Positions 1 to 5,993 of a stretch of DNA of 8,671 nt are shown piece after piece. The DNA lies in assembly GCA_964604565.1 (NCBI GenBank), contig CAZRZN010000189.1, positions 1 to 8,671 on the forward strand, in the 5' to 3' direction. The notes beneath the pieces were generated by a model. That model was not told the origin of the DNA. It did not search any database and saw only the letters and a list, made by a program, of their open reading frames with translations. The position numbers and the translations under genes were made by a program. The DNA is from CAZRZN01 sp964604565. Lineage in GTDB: Bacteria > Pseudomonadota > Alphaproteobacteria > Rhodobacterales > Rhodobacteraceae. Position 1 is the first letter of the stretch. Each line of letters starts with the position of its first letter.

Positions 1-216
1 GCCGCGCGCCACGAAAACGCGGCGCTTCTGGCCACCCTGCTGATGCTGCGGGCCGAAGCGCTGGAGCTTTCGGGACGTGCCGCAGAGGGACAGAATGTCC
101 GGGTGGACTCGCTGGGCTGGGCAAGATACGGGTTCGGCTCTGATTGGGCGGTGCGCGCCAAACTTCGGGAGATCGGCGCGCTCAACCCCGCGAGGCAGAG
201 ACAGGGAACATTATGA
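1..216 (+). CDS. 3' end of an unrecognised protein (partial)
   Basis: The frame is open from the first base and ends at TGA 214-216, leaving 71 C-terminal residues; the start lies outside the window. The visible part is a helical, alanine- and leucine-rich segment (HENAALLATLLMLRAEALEL) followed by a tail containing DSLGWARYGFG and a final KLREIGALNP. No transmembrane segment, signal or catalytic motif is evident. It reads as coding because third positions are strongly G/C and the stop overlaps the next start as ATGA, implying translational coupling with the small membrane protein that follows. I do not recognise the family and assign no function; the missing upstream part would be needed to name it. 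Confidence 0.7.
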   Translation, partial: AARHENAALLATLLMLRAEALELSGRAAEGQNVRVDSLGWARYGFGSDWAVRAKLREIGALNPARQRQGTL

Positions 217-380
217 TCGTGATCCTCGGGGCGCTCTGCGGCGCCGTGATCGGCGGCGCCACAGCCAAGCGCCGAAAGGGCAATCTTGCCGATATCGCGC
301 AATATGCCGTGATCTATTCCATTGCCTTTGCCCTGATGGGCCTTGTCATCACCATCCTGATCGAAAAATCCATCACCTGA
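213..380 (+). CDS. Small two-helix membrane protein, conserved hypothetical
   Basis: This 55-residue protein starts at ATG 213, which overlaps the upstream stop as ATGA. An earlier in-frame ATG at 144 exists, but the added residues are polar, look non-coding and lie wholly inside the upstream gene, so 213 is preferred. A purine-rich AGGGA lies about seven bases before the start. Two hydrophobic stretches are visible: residues 1-18 with small-residue packing (GALCGAVIGGA) and residues 30-50. Between them is a short basic loop, AKRRKG, which by the positive-inside rule would face the cytoplasm, placing both ends outside. From memory, similar short proteins occur in roseobacter genomes under uninformative names; no function is known to me. 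Overlap with the preceding gene suggests the two are made together. Confidence 0.72.
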   Translation: MIVILGALCGAVIGGATAKRRKGNLADIAQYAVIYSIAFALMGLVITILIEKSIT

Positions 381-620
381 GGCATGGCCGGGCCCGCGCG
401 TCGGGACTTGGCTGACGGGCGCAGCCCGTCACGCCGGCAGCGGAGCTCGCTCGCCCCCGGTCGCTTCGCGAGGAAAGCCGCGCAGTGCTCCTGCCGGTGG
501 TCGGCCAAGGGCAGATCGCGCATCGGTCGGCGTTCGCGGCACGGCGGGATCGCAGCCTTCCCGGCGGTTCAGCCGCCGAGGCCGCAACGCGGCCATCCTT
601 CGGGGGCGCATTGCGCTGTG
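381..620. repeat. Palindrome-rich gap between convergent genes
   Basis: These 240 bases separate the stops of the small membrane protein and uup and hold no convincing gene on either strand. They carry a string of short inverted repeats: TGACGGGC/GCCCGTCA at 413-431 with a GCA loop; CCGGCAG (434-440) paired with CTGCCGG (491-497), extended by GAGC/GCTC inside; CGGCGG-TTCAG-CCGCCG near 561-577; GGCCGC-AAC-GCGGCC near 581-595; and GCGC-ATT-GCGC near 607-617. No T-run follows any stem, so these are not ordinary Rho-independent terminators. They could act as a bidirectional mRNA 3'-end protector or a Rho-dependent end region, or be a remnant of dispersed palindromic elements. Role is inference. 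Confidence 0.5.
413..431. repeat. Perfect 8-bp inverted repeat with 3-base loop
   Basis: TGACGGGC, loop GCA, GCCCGTCA. It lies 33 bases after the stop of the small membrane protein, so it could form an RNA hairpin at the 3' end of that transcript and, on the other strand, in the tail of a long uup transcript. There is no following U-tract. Confidence 0.6.
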
Positions 621-2438
621 TCAGGCGTCCTCGGCCTTTTCGGCAAGCGTCAGCCATTCTTCCTCGGCCTCGGACAGAGCCTTTTGCCGCTCCACAAGCG
701 CCTCTGTCGCCTTGCGGAACTTCACCGGCTCCTTGGAAAAGAGATCCGGCGCGGCCAGAAACTCCTCCAGCTTGGCGATCTCGGCGGTCAGCCGGTCGAT
801 CACCCCCGGCAATTCGTCCAGCCGGTGCGTCTCGGTGAAACTCAGGCCGCCCTGCGGCGCCTTCGGCTTGGGCGCGGCGTCCGCACCGCCCGCCGCGGCG
901 GGTTTGGGCTTTTTCTCCGGCGTGCTGTCGCGCCGTTTCTGGGCCTGATAATCCGACCAGCCCCCGGCGTAGACAGTCGCGCGGCCGCGCCCTTCCATGG
1001 CGACGGTCGTCGTCGCAACACGGTCGAGAAAGTCGCGGTCGTGGCTGATCAGCAGCACAGTGCCGTCATAGTCGTCCAGAAGTTCCTGCAAGAGATCGAG
1101 CGTTTCGACATCCAGATCGTTGGTCGGTTCGTCCAGCACGAGGATATTCGATTCCCGCGCCAGAATCCTGGCCAGCAACAGCCGCGCCTTTTCCCCGCCT
1201 GACAGGGACCGGACCGGCGCGCGCACCTGCCGTTCGTCGAACAGGAAATCCTTGAGGTAGCCGACAACATGGCGCGGCGCGCCGCGCACCATGACCTGAT
1301 CCGACTGCCCGGAAACCCGCATGTCGCTGTCGCCGGTCAGGCTGTCCCAGAGCGTCGCATCCGGATCAAGCTGGGCGCGCGTCTGGTCAAAGATCGCCGG
1401 AACAAGGTTCGTGCCCAGTTTCACGCTGCCTTCGTCTGGCGCGATCTCCCCCATCAAAATGCGGATGAGAGTCGTCTTGCCGACCCCGTTCGGCCCGATA
1501 AAGGCCACCCGCTCGCCGCGCTGCACGGTCAGATCGAAATTGCGCACGATGGTCTTGTCGCCGAAGGCGTGGCTGACGCCCGTCGCCTCGATCACCTTCT
1601 TGCCGGATTTCGGACCGGCGGCCAGTTCCATCGCCGCGGCCCCCTGCCGCCGGATCTGCGCGGCCCGGGTCTGGCGCAGTTCCTGAAGCGCGCGCACGCG
1701 TCCCTGGTTGCGCTTGCGCCGCGCGCTGATCCCTTCGACCGCCCAGCGGGCCTCTGCCTTGATCTTGCGGTCCAGCTTGTGCCGCTGGCTGTCTTCCTCA
1801 TCCCACAGCTTGTCGCGCCATGCCTCGAACCCGGCAAAGCCCTGTTCCAGCCGGCGCACCGCGCCCCGGTCGATCCAGAGCGTGGCGCGCGTCAATTCAC
1901 TGAGAAAGCGCCGGTCGTGCGAAATCAGCACAAAGCCCTTGCGCGTGGTCTTCAGCTCATCCTCCAGCCAGGCGATGGCCTCGATGTCGAGATGGTTGGT
2001 CGGTTCGTCCAGCAGCATGAGGTCGGGCGCCTCCGCCATCAGCTTGGCCAGCGCGGCGCGGCGGCGTTCCCCGCCCGACGCTGTGGCCACCGGCCTGTCA
2101 GGGTCGAATTTCAATCCTTCAGAGGCGCGCTCCACCCGATACATCTCCGACTCGGCAAGGCTGGAGGCGGCGAAGTCGCCCAGCGTCTCATAGCCCGTCA
2201 GATCCGGTTCCTGTTCCATGTAGCCCACGGAAATGCCGGTGGGCACCACCCGGTCGCCGCGATCCGGTTCGACCAGACCGGCCATGACCTTCATCAGTGT
2301 GGACTTGCCCGACCCGTTGCGCCCGACAAGCGCAACCCGGTCACCGGTATGCACCGCGAGCGAGAGCGCGTCGAAAATCGGATCCCCGCCGAAGGTCAGC
2401 GAGATGTCGGTCAATTGCAGGAGCGGTGTGGGAGCCAT
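621..2438 (-). CDS. uup: ABC-F family ATPase, Uup-like
   Basis: A 605-residue soluble protein with two ABC nucleotide-binding domains and no membrane segments, as in ABC-F translation factors. First domain: Walker A GRNGSGKST (39-47), signature SGGER (121-125), Walker B LMLLDEPTNHLD (140-151), SHD switch (173-175). The linker, about 205-275, is long, charged and helical (EARWAVEGISARRKRNQGRVRALQ), the position of the P-site tRNA interaction motif. Second domain: GPNGVGKTT (315-323), LSGGEK (412-417), ILVLDEPTNDLD (432-443), SHD (465-467). A lysine/proline/alanine-rich tether (505-530) leads to a C-terminal coiled coil (535-605), the Uup arrangement. ABC-F proteins act on the ribosome; Uup has also been linked to transposon excision and branched DNA. 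It faces away from its minus-strand neighbours' start and has its own likely promoter. Uup is preferred over EttA or YbiT because of the C-terminal coiled coil. Confidence 0.93.
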   Translation of the reverse strand: MAPTPLLQLTDISLTFGGDPIFDALSLAVHTGDRVALVGRNGSGKSTLMKVMAGLVEPDRGDRVVPTGISVGYMEQEPDLTGYETLGDFAASSLAESEMYRVERASEGLKFDPDRPVATASGGERRRAALAKLMAEAPDLMLLDEPTNHLDIEAIAWLEDELKTTRKGFVLISHDRRFLSELTRATLWIDRGAVRRLEQGFAGFEAWRDKLWDEEDSQRHKLDRKIKAEARWAVEGISARRKRNQGRVRALQELRQTRAAQIRRQGAAAMELAAGPKSGKKVIEATGVSHAFGDKTIVRNFDLTVQRGERVAFIGPNGVGKTTLIRILMGEIAPDEGSVKLGTNLVPAIFDQTRAQLDPDATLWDSLTGDSDMRVSGQSDQVMVRGAPRHVVGYLKDFLFDERQVRAPVRSLSGGEKARLLLARILARESNILVLDEPTNDLDVETLDLLQELLDDYDGTVLLISHDRDFLDRVATTTVAMEGRGRATVYAGGWSDYQAQKRRDSTPEKKPKPAAAGGADAAPKPKAPQGGLSFTETHRLDELPGVIDRLTAEIAKLEEFLAAPDLFSKEPVKFRKATEALVERQKALSEAEEEWLTLAEKAEDA

Positions 2439-2473
2439 GCGCGCCAGCTAGGCAAGCGGGCGCGGCGCGTCAA
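2438..2473 (-). promoter_or_regulatory. Candidate uup promoter, possibly leaderless
   Basis: On the minus strand, TTGACG (2473-2468) is followed after 17 bases by TAGCTG (2450-2445). The first hexamer matches the sigma-70 -35 consensus at 5 of 6 positions, the second the -10 consensus at only 3 of 6. Seven bases downstream is the A of the uup ATG, and no Shine-Dalgarno sequence precedes that ATG. The prediction is a transcript beginning at or next to the start codon. Confidence 0.4.
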
Positions 2474-2511
2474 GAGGCGGTTTGCGGCGCGCCGTCCCGT
2501 CTGGCGGTCCG

Positions 2512-3243
2512 TTATCCCGCCACGGCACGGAGCAGTTTCTTGCGGGCGGGCGGAATGGCGGCGATCTCGACCCCGGTAAAGACATGCAGCGTGTTCATCT
2601 GCGCATCGACCACGGCGTGGTCGCTGACCCAGCCGCCCATCGACAGATAGGTCCGCAAGAGCGGCGGCATCCGCAGCATCGCCGTGCGGATGTCGGGCAT
2701 GGACCGCCACCGTTGCGCAAAGCGGATCACCTCGGGCGCCTTGACCCGCGGCAGCCAGCGCCGCGGCGCCAGATACCGGGCCGTGAGCATGGCAAAGGCA
2801 TCACTGTAGACATGGGCATCGGTCCCCGCGAAGGACGCACAACCAAACAGCAGCTCGACCCCGCGCGCGTCGACCTCGGCGGCCATCGCGCCCCATGCGA
2901 CGCGCAGGATATCCGGGTCGGTCACGCCCGGTTCCACGCAAAAGCGGCCCATCTCGATCATCGGACCGGCAAAGGATTCAAGCGCTGAAAGGTTGTAATA
3001 CTGTGCGGAATAGCTGCGGCCGATCCCGGCACCGCTGGCCAGGGGCAGAAAGCGGAAGCAACACACGAGAAGACCGCTGCGCATATCCTCGATCAGCATG
3101 TGCTCGCAGAGCGGATCATGGGCGTCGCGATCCGGCAGGTCCTGCCCGTGAAAGGCCCGCCCGCGCAGCCGTTGCGCCGCGAGCAGATCGTCCGGTCCGG
3201 CGGCACGCCGCGCGCGGTAGTGCCCGCCCGTCAGAACGGTCAT
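2512..3243 (-). CDS. OlsB-family (GNAT-type) amino-acid N-acyltransferase
   Basis: A 243-residue soluble protein resembling OlsB enzymes, which transfer a 3-hydroxyacyl chain from acyl carrier protein to the alpha-amino group of an amino acid, the first step of ornithine-lipid synthesis. Family-like features are an early YRARRA...DLLAAQRLRGRAF block (9-31), the central EMGRFCVEP (97-105) with DPDILRVAWGAM (109-120), the LLFGCASFAGTD segment (131-142) and a C-terminal MPPLLRTYLSMGGWV (192-206). Roseobacters carry a second OlsB-type enzyme, GlsB, that acylates glutamine; sequence alone does not tell me which this is, and no OlsA-type O-acyltransferase gene is adjacent. Start choice: ATG 3243 begins where family similarity begins. 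An in-frame ATG at 3387 would add 48 residues and overlaps the bamE stop as ATGA with GGGGA just before it, but those residues are low-complexity and use rare codons. Likely cotranscribed with bamE. Confidence 0.75.
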   Translation of the reverse strand: MTVLTGGHYRARRAAGPDDLLAAQRLRGRAFHGQDLPDRDAHDPLCEHMLIEDMRSGLLVCCFRFLPLASGAGIGRSYSAQYYNLSALESFAGPMIEMGRFCVEPGVTDPDILRVAWGAMAAEVDARGVELLFGCASFAGTDAHVYSDAFAMLTARYLAPRRWLPRVKAPEVIRFAQRWRSMPDIRTAMLRMPPLLRTYLSMGGWVSDHAVVDAQMNTLHVFTGVEIAAIPPARKKLLRAVAG

Positions 3244-3383
3244 CTTGCCCGTCCCCGCCTGCGCGGTCGCAACGGGCCTACCCGGGTGCGGTGTCGCGCC
3301 GGACGCATCCCGGCAGATGCATGGTGGCGGCGCGTCGTGACGGGCCCGTGACATGCCCGACGCCACGGACTCGTCACCGGAGG

Positions 3384-3842
3384 TCATTCCCCGAGGATGC
3401 TGGCCGCCGACAGACCGCCGATATTGCCGAAGAGCTTGCGGATGAATCCGATGTCGCCATCGGAAGTCTGCGTGACGCGGCGGTTCAGTTCGATCACGCG
3501 CCCGTCCTCAAGGCCGTAGGTCACGACGTTGTCGACCACGCCGTCCGGGTCGAACGTGATGGCAACGACCTGCCGCTGGGTGATCTCCGGCTTCTGGTAG
3601 GCGAAATGGCGCATCTCTGTTTCGATGTAATAGTATCCGCTGCTGTTCAGGACGCCCGACGCGTTGGGCACGCCGACCAGATCCTCGACCGAGGCGCGCG
3701 TATCCACGCCGGGCACGATCTGTTGCAGGTCCTGTTCGGAGGGCATGTAGCCATGCACACGGTATTGTGCCGTGCAGGAGGCGAGCAGCGCCAGCATCAC
3801 CGCCGCGATGGCCCCCTTTGTCATTCCAGCAAACCTGCGCAT
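3384..3842 (-). CDS. bamE: Outer-membrane assembly lipoprotein, BamE/SmpA-OmlA family
   Basis: A 152-residue lipoprotein. The N-terminus is basic, then hydrophobic (IAAVMLALLAS), and ends in a lipobox LASC with the lipidated cysteine at residue 23. The residue after it is threonine, not aspartate, which fits transport to the outer membrane. The SmpA/OmlA fold follows, with the typical GYMPSEQDLQQIVPGVDTRASVEDLVGVPN segment (split here by description: residues 31-60) and a strand-rich part containing YYYIETEMRHFAYQKPE and ITFDPDGVVDNVVTYG. BamE is an accessory subunit of the beta-barrel assembly complex in the outer membrane. The start at 3842 is supported by AAGAGGGG eight bases upstream; an ATG six codons later would also keep the signal. 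Its stop overlaps an ATG of the following gene's frame. It diverges from the yceD cluster. Confidence 0.88.
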   Translation of the reverse strand: MRRFAGMTKGAIAAVMLALLASCTAQYRVHGYMPSEQDLQQIVPGVDTRASVEDLVGVPNASGVLNSSGYYYIETEMRHFAYQKPEITQRQVVAITFDPDGVVDNVVTYGLEDGRVIELNRRVTQTSDGDIGFIRKLFGNIGGLSAASILGE

Positions 3843-3855
3843 TTCAACGCCCCTC

Positions 3856-3884
3856 TTGTCACGGGCCCCTGTGGCTCATATCCC
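3856..3884 (+). promoter_or_regulatory. Candidate promoter for the yceD cluster
   Basis: TTGTCA (3856-3861, 5 of 6 to the -35 consensus), a 17-base spacer and TATCCC (3879-3884, 3 of 6 to -10). Transcription would start near 3891, giving a leader of about 40 bases. It lies in the 90-base gap between divergent bamE and yceD. A minus-strand counterpart for bamE, TTGAAC at 3912-3907, has only a poor -10 partner. Confidence 0.4.
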
Positions 3885-3932
3885 GATTACATAAGGAATG
3901 CCCACCGTTCAAGCACAGGAAACCGCGCCCCG

Positions 3933-4511
3933 ATGCCAGAATCCGCCGATCAAGGTCCGCTGACCGCCTCCCGCCTGCGCGTCGCAAGTCTGCGCCAGAG
4001 CGCCGCGTCTCCGGTCCGTCTGGCCCCGGGACCGGAGGCCCGGGCGGCGCTGGCGGCGGAATTGGGCGCCGTTTCGGTGCGAAAGCTGCGGTTTGAGGGC
4101 ATTCTGAAACCGCGCGGCAAGGCGGGCTGGCGGCTGGAAGCGACGCTGGGCGCGACGGTGGTGCAATCCTGCATCGTGACGCTGGATCCGGTCACCACGC
4201 GGATCGATGTGGATGTCGTGCGAAACTTCGTGCCGGAGGATCAATTCGAAGAACCCGAGCCCGGGTCGGAGGTCGAGGTGCCGGAGGACGACACGACAGA
4301 ACCGCTGGGCGATGAGATCGACCTTCAGGCGGTGATGACGGAGGCGCTGTCGCTCGCGATGCCCACCTACCCGCGCAAGCCCGGTGTGGACCTTGGCGCG
4401 GCACAGTTCACCGAAGAGGGTGTCACCCCGCTGCAGGATGAGGACACCAAACCCTTTGCAGGCCTTGCGGCGCTGCGCGAAAAAATGCAGGACAGGGACA
4501 CAGAGTCCTGA
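3933..4511 (+). CDS. yceD: DUF177 family protein, YceD-like
   Basis: A 192-residue acidic protein of the DUF177/YceD family. Members are tied to ribosome biogenesis (in E. coli and plants, linked to 23S rRNA accumulation) and almost always precede rpmF. Visible family features are RKLRFEG with K/R-rich following turn (50-66), the core LGATVVQSCIVTLDPVTTRID (72-92) with its conserved cysteine 80, then VRNFVPED, an acidic stretch (105-123) and EPLGDEIDLQAVMTEALSLAMPTYPR (123-148). The end DEDTKPFAGLAALREKM is typical of the alphaproteobacterial form. The frame is open far upstream, to 2895, but that part is antisense to bamE and the acyltransferase and has no family similarity. ATG 3933 gives the expected length; only a weak AGGA lies 12 bases before it. 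Confidence 0.88.
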   Translation: MPESADQGPLTASRLRVASLRQSAASPVRLAPGPEARAALAAELGAVSVRKLRFEGILKPRGKAGWRLEATLGATVVQSCIVTLDPVTTRIDVDVVRNFVPEDQFEEPEPGSEVEVPEDDTTEPLGDEIDLQAVMTEALSLAMPTYPRKPGVDLGAAQFTEEGVTPLQDEDTKPFAGLAALREKMQDRDTES

Positions 4512-4519
4512 GAATCCGC

Positions 4520-4547
4520 TTGCCAAATCACAGCTTCTGCGTATTTT
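4520..4547 (+). promoter_or_regulatory. Candidate promoter for rpmF-plsX-fabH
   Basis: TTGCCA (4520-4525, 5 of 6), a 16-base spacer and TATTTT (4542-4547, 4 of 6) lie just after the yceD stop, in the only AT-richer patch of the gap. Transcription would begin near 4554, leaving an rpmF leader of about 105 bases. It would let L32, PlsX and FabH be expressed independently of yceD. Confidence 0.45.
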
Positions 4548-4620
4548 CGCGCGCTCATGACCACATCAGGCGTGTGTCGCTGGGGTCCCCGACCAGGCGG
4601 CGCTTCGCGCACCGAAACAC

Positions 4621-4637
4621 GGGCAGGTCCCCTGCCC
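4621..4637 (+). promoter_or_regulatory. Hairpin in the rpmF leader
   Basis: A perfect 7-bp stem, GGGCAGG-TCC-CCTGCCC, ends 24 bases before the rpmF start. Upstream in the same leader are GGGGTCCCC near 4583 and GCGC-TTC-GCGC near 4600-4610. No U-tract follows, so it is not a standard terminator. It could control rpmF translation or protect a processed 5' end; function is inference. Confidence 0.45.
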
Positions 4638-4661
4638 CCCGATGCTAGACGAGAATCAGAC

Positions 4662-4868
4662 ATGGCTGTTCAGCAGAACAAGGTTTCCAAGTCGCGCCGC
4701 AACAACCGCCGGGCGCATGACGCTTTGGCCGGCGCCAATCCGAACGAGTGCGACAACTGCGGCGAGCTCAAGCGCCCGCATCATGTCTGCCCCTCGTGCG
4801 GCCACTACGCCGAACGTGAGGTTGTCGTCATGTCCGACGACATTGATCTGGACGAAGACGCGGCCTGA
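4662..4868 (+). CDS. rpmF: 50S ribosomal protein L32
   Basis: A 68-residue basic protein, the normal length for bL32. The N-terminus MAVQQNKVSKSRRNNRRAHD is the family hallmark that binds 23S rRNA in the large subunit. Four cysteines form a zinc-ribbon pair: C30 and C33 (CDNC), C43 and C46 (CPSC), so this is the zinc-binding form, with HH at 40-41 between them. The tail is strongly acidic (MSDDIDLDEDAA), as in alphaproteobacteria. An in-frame frame opening runs further upstream from 4557, but the family begins at MAVQQ. The ribosome-binding site is weak (GAGAA about nine bases before the ATG), notable for a highly expressed protein. plsX follows after 24 bases. Confidence 0.97.
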   Translation: MAVQQNKVSKSRRNNRRAHDALAGANPNECDNCGELKRPHHVCPSCGHYAEREVVVMSDDIDLDEDAA

Positions 4869-4877
4869 TAGGCCCAT

Positions 4878-4889
4878 GGGGACGTCCCC
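4878..4889 (+). promoter_or_regulatory. Palindrome containing the plsX ribosome-binding site
   Basis: GGGGACGTCCCC is a perfect 12-base palindrome between the rpmF stop and the plsX start. Its left arm GGGGA is the only Shine-Dalgarno-like sequence for plsX, about ten bases before the ATG. In single-stranded RNA a hairpin here would be strained because no loop is left unless inner pairs open, so intramolecular occlusion would be partial. Confidence 0.5.
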
Positions 4890-4892
4890 TGC

Positions 4893-5993
4893 ATGGCTTC
4901 TCTGAAAGATCCCAAAGGCGCAGGCCCGTCCCGCATCGTGATTTCCGTTGACGCCATGGGCGGAGACCGGGGTTCGGCGGCTGTTGTCGCCGGAATTGCC
5001 TATTCCGCAAAGAAAAACCCCGAGCTGGATTTCATCCTGCACGGACCCAAGGCCGAGCTGGAGCGTCTGGTGACGCGCCGCCGCGGCCTTGCCGACCGGT
5101 GTGAGATCCGCGACGCGCAAGGCGTCGTCAGCATGGAAGACAAGCCCAGCCAGGTGATGCGCCATGGTCAGGGAACCTCCATGTGGTCGACCATAGAATC
5201 GGTGCGCGCGGGTGAGGCGACCGTTGCGGTCAGCTGCGGCAACACCGGTGCGCTCATGGCGCTGTCGATGATTCGACTGCGCAAGCTGCCCAATGTGAAC
5301 CGGCCCGCGATCGCGGTTCTTTGGCCTTCCCGCAATCCGCACGGGTTCAACGTCATGCTGGACGTGGGCGCGGACATCCGCGCCGATGCGCATGATCTGC
5401 TGCAATATGCCCTGATGGGGTCGGCCTATGCGCGCAACGGTCTCAGACTGGAATGCCCGCGCGTCGGTCTGCTGAACGTCGGCACCGAAGAGCATAAGGG
5501 CCGTGCAGAACTCAAAGAGGCGCACGACCTGATTTCCGCACAGGAAACCGCGGGCAAATACAAGTTCGTCGGCTTCGTCGAGGGCGGGGACATTCCCGGA
5601 AACAGATGCGATGTCATCGTCACGGACGGGTTTACCGGCAACGTCGCGATCAAGACCGGCGAAGGCACCGCCTCGCTGATCGGCGACCTGCTGCGCGAGG
5701 CCTTTGCCTATTCGCTGCTGTCGCGTTTTGCATCGCTGCTGGCGCTGACCTCGATGAGCCGGCTGAAAAAGCGGATCGACCCGCGCCGGGTGAACGGCGG
5801 AGTCTTTCTTGGCCTGAATGGCACCGTGGTGAAATCGCACGGATCGGCGGACGCCACGGGCGTGTCGGCCGCCGTGAAACTCGCCTTTGAACTGGCGCGA
5901 TCAGGATTCGGCGACAGGCTTGCGGCGCGGGTTGCCTCTACCGCTGATGCGGCGCAGGATAGCGGTTCAGACAAGGACTACAGACACCCATGA
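4893..5993 (+). CDS. plsX: Phosphate acyltransferase PlsX
   Basis: PlsX converts acyl-ACP and phosphate into acyl-phosphate plus ACP; the acyl-phosphate is used by PlsY to acylate glycerol-3-phosphate, the first step of phospholipid synthesis. It is a cytosolic protein associated with the membrane surface. The 366 residues carry the family motifs in order: ISVDAMGGD (17-25), SCGNTGA (114-120), NVGTEEHKG (195-203), VTDGFTGN (243-250) and LNGTVVKSHGSAD (308-320). The hydrophobic, basic helix-turn region around 270-294 (AFAYSLLSRFASLLALT) is where the family contacts the membrane. The N-terminal 14 residues before RIVISVDA are a short extension common in relatives. The stop overlaps the fabH start as ATGA, so the two are translationally coupled, which fits their shared need for acyl-ACP balance. 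No key motif is missing. Confidence 0.97.
   Translation: MASLKDPKGAGPSRIVISVDAMGGDRGSAAVVAGIAYSAKKNPELDFILHGPKAELERLVTRRRGLADRCEIRDAQGVVSMEDKPSQVMRHGQGTSMWSTIESVRAGEATVAVSCGNTGALMALSMIRLRKLPNVNRPAIAVLWPSRNPHGFNVMLDVGADIRADAHDLLQYALMGSAYARNGLRLECPRVGLLNVGTEEHKGRAELKEAHDLISAQETAGKYKFVGFVEGGDIPGNRCDVIVTDGFTGNVAIKTGEGTASLIGDLLREAFAYSLLSRFASLLALTSMSRLKKRIDPRRVNGGVFLGLNGTVVKSHGSADATGVSAAVKLAFELARSGFGDRLAARVASTADAAQDSGSDKDYRHP

Noticed and set aside
384..1202. Plus-strand open frame of 272 residues
   Set aside because: It is mostly antisense to the clearly coding uup gene and its protein is arginine-rich and without recognisable motifs.
1269..2579. Plus-strand open frame of 436 residues
   Set aside because: It is wholly antisense to uup ATPase motifs; long shadow frames are expected in high-GC coding DNA.
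3340..3349. ACGGGCCCGT palindrome after bamE
   Set aside because: Ten bases of pure GC-rich palindrome is not rare at this composition, and it may lie within the coding frame if the upstream acyltransferase start is used.
2895..3932. Upstream extension of the yceD frame
   Set aside because: It is antisense to bamE and the acyltransferase and shows no DUF177 similarity; the family length fits ATG 3933.
4656..5840. Minus-strand open frame of 394 residues over rpmF and plsX
   Set aside because: PlsX and L32 on the plus strand are unmistakable; this is their shadow.
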